From: JAYZDF01 sp036337945
GTDB lineage: Bacteria; Myxococcota; Kuafuiibacteriia; Kuafuiibacteriales; Kuafuiibacteriaceae
Direction of reading: 5' to 3'
Length of the DNA: 55,034 nt
Assembly: GCA_036337945.1 (NCBI GenBank)
Contig: JAYZDF010000069.1
Location: 1 to 55,034, forward strand
Position 1 is the first letter of the stretch; each line of letters begins with the position of its first letter. A program made the translations under genes and the position numbers. The notes below the pieces were generated by a model. It did no database searches. It was not told the DNA's origin and saw only the letters and a program-made list of their open reading frames with translations. Below, piece by piece: positions 54,711-55,034 of this stretch.

Positions 54711-55034
54711 CCAAAATTACAATTACAATCTTTGCATTAATCCTTTTTTCTCTCGGCTGTGACCGCTTTCGAACGGAAGCACAGCGAAGAGAAATACAAG
54801 CAGAATCAAATGATACGGAGATTCAGGTTGGGGTGGCTTGGCCTTTTGAAACCCAGAATGACGGTTTTCGCGAAGGTGTGGAACTCGCTCAAAAAGAAAT
54901 CAATAGCAGTGGCGGCATCGCCGGTCGGTTGATCAAGCTGCATTTGGCGGATGACAAGAATGAGGTGGAAGAGGGGAAAAAAACGGCGCAGGTTTTCTCC
55001 GAAAATATCGACATAGTTGCCGCCATTGGGCATC
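54707..55034 (+). CDS. LivK-like (Peripla_BP_6) substrate-binding lipoprotein, partial
   Basis: I translated this by hand from ATG 54707. The signal ends LFSLGC, so it is a lipoprotein. The mature part IQVGVAWPFETQNDGFREG, then VELAQKEINSSGGIAGRLIKL and VFSENIDIVAAIGH, is the start of a branched-chain-amino-acid/amide type periplasmic binding protein. It overlaps the ABC gene as ATGA and so belongs to the exporter operon. The frame runs off the right edge after about 109 residues. Its ligand is unknown; a sensor or binding role for the exporter is an inference. Confidence 0.85.
   Translation, partial: MTKITITIFALILFSLGCDRFRTEAQRREIQAESNDTEIQVGVAWPFETQNDGFREGVELAQKEINSSGGIAGRLIKLHLADDKNEVEEGKKTAQVFSENIDIVAAIGH

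Noticed and set aside
54707..55034. The NHLM operon as a bacteriocin cluster with its peptide in this window
   Set aside because: I found no small ORF with a Gly-Gly or NHLP-type leader near the operon, so no peptide product is claimed.
1..55034. Mobile elements, CRISPR arrays, tRNA or rRNA genes
   Set aside because: No transposase or integrase reading frame, no regularly spaced short repeats, and no cloverleaf or rRNA-like stretch was recognised by eye; a tRNA scan would settle the last point.

Overview
The window looks like chromosomal DNA of a Gram-negative, outer-membrane bacterium of moderate GC (impression, not computed). It is rich in secreted or lipid-anchored proteins of a kind common in Myxococcota, Bradymonadales and other former Deltaproteobacteria. 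The signs are Asp/Ala/Ser linkers after lipoboxes, Cys-rich modules, thrombospondin type 3 (calcium-binding) repeats, PPC domains, an AgmX/PglI-like protein, and multiheme cytochromes. This placement is an inference from gene content. I recognise no rRNA, tRNA, CRISPR array, transposase, integrase or phage gene.

Region 1 (1-9.4 kb): a small secreted Cys protein; a BCCT-type betaine/choline/carnitine transporter cut by an in-frame TAG; an unknown 611-aa exported protein; a DUF2279-like protein; a two-domain retropepsin-like lipoprotein; a Cys-rich/PPC lipoprotein; an NTF2-like protein. Region 2 (9.5-22.3 kb): a 1043-aa lipoprotein, an EF-hand protein with a delayed lipobox, a DUF1295 membrane protein, a zinc-ribbon/AgmX protein, an acyltransferase, a TSP3/VWA giant lipoprotein and an EF-hand/thioredoxin fusion. 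Region 3 (22.5-33.1 kb): a TPR/coiled-coil giant, a small lipoprotein, a coupled papain-fold protease pair, a PLD-like protein, a thioredoxin-like protein, an ECF sigma/anti-sigma pair and SelO.

Region 4 (33.2-43.6 kb, all minus strand) holds three operons. The first is a multiheme cytochrome operon (10-heme, CX4CH lipoprotein, 5-heme). The second is DUF547 - beta-barrel - GT2-like - radical SAM. The third is a translationally coupled pair of a cobalamin-type radical SAM enzyme and a haem-oxygenase-like di-iron oxidase whose six metal ligands are intact. Region 5 (44-55 kb): an antistasin-like Cys-rich lipoprotein, isoaspartyl peptidase and acylphosphatase, then a plus-strand operon. That operon encodes TolC, an HlyD-type adaptor, a C39 peptidase-ABC exporter, an NHLM-type second ABC protein and a LivK-like binding lipoprotein that runs off the window.

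The two most promising candidates for undescribed biology are the radical SAM/di-iron oxidase pair (41289-43612) and the NHLM-type export operon with a coupled substrate-binding lipoprotein (46804-55034). No precursor peptide for the exporter is visible in the window.
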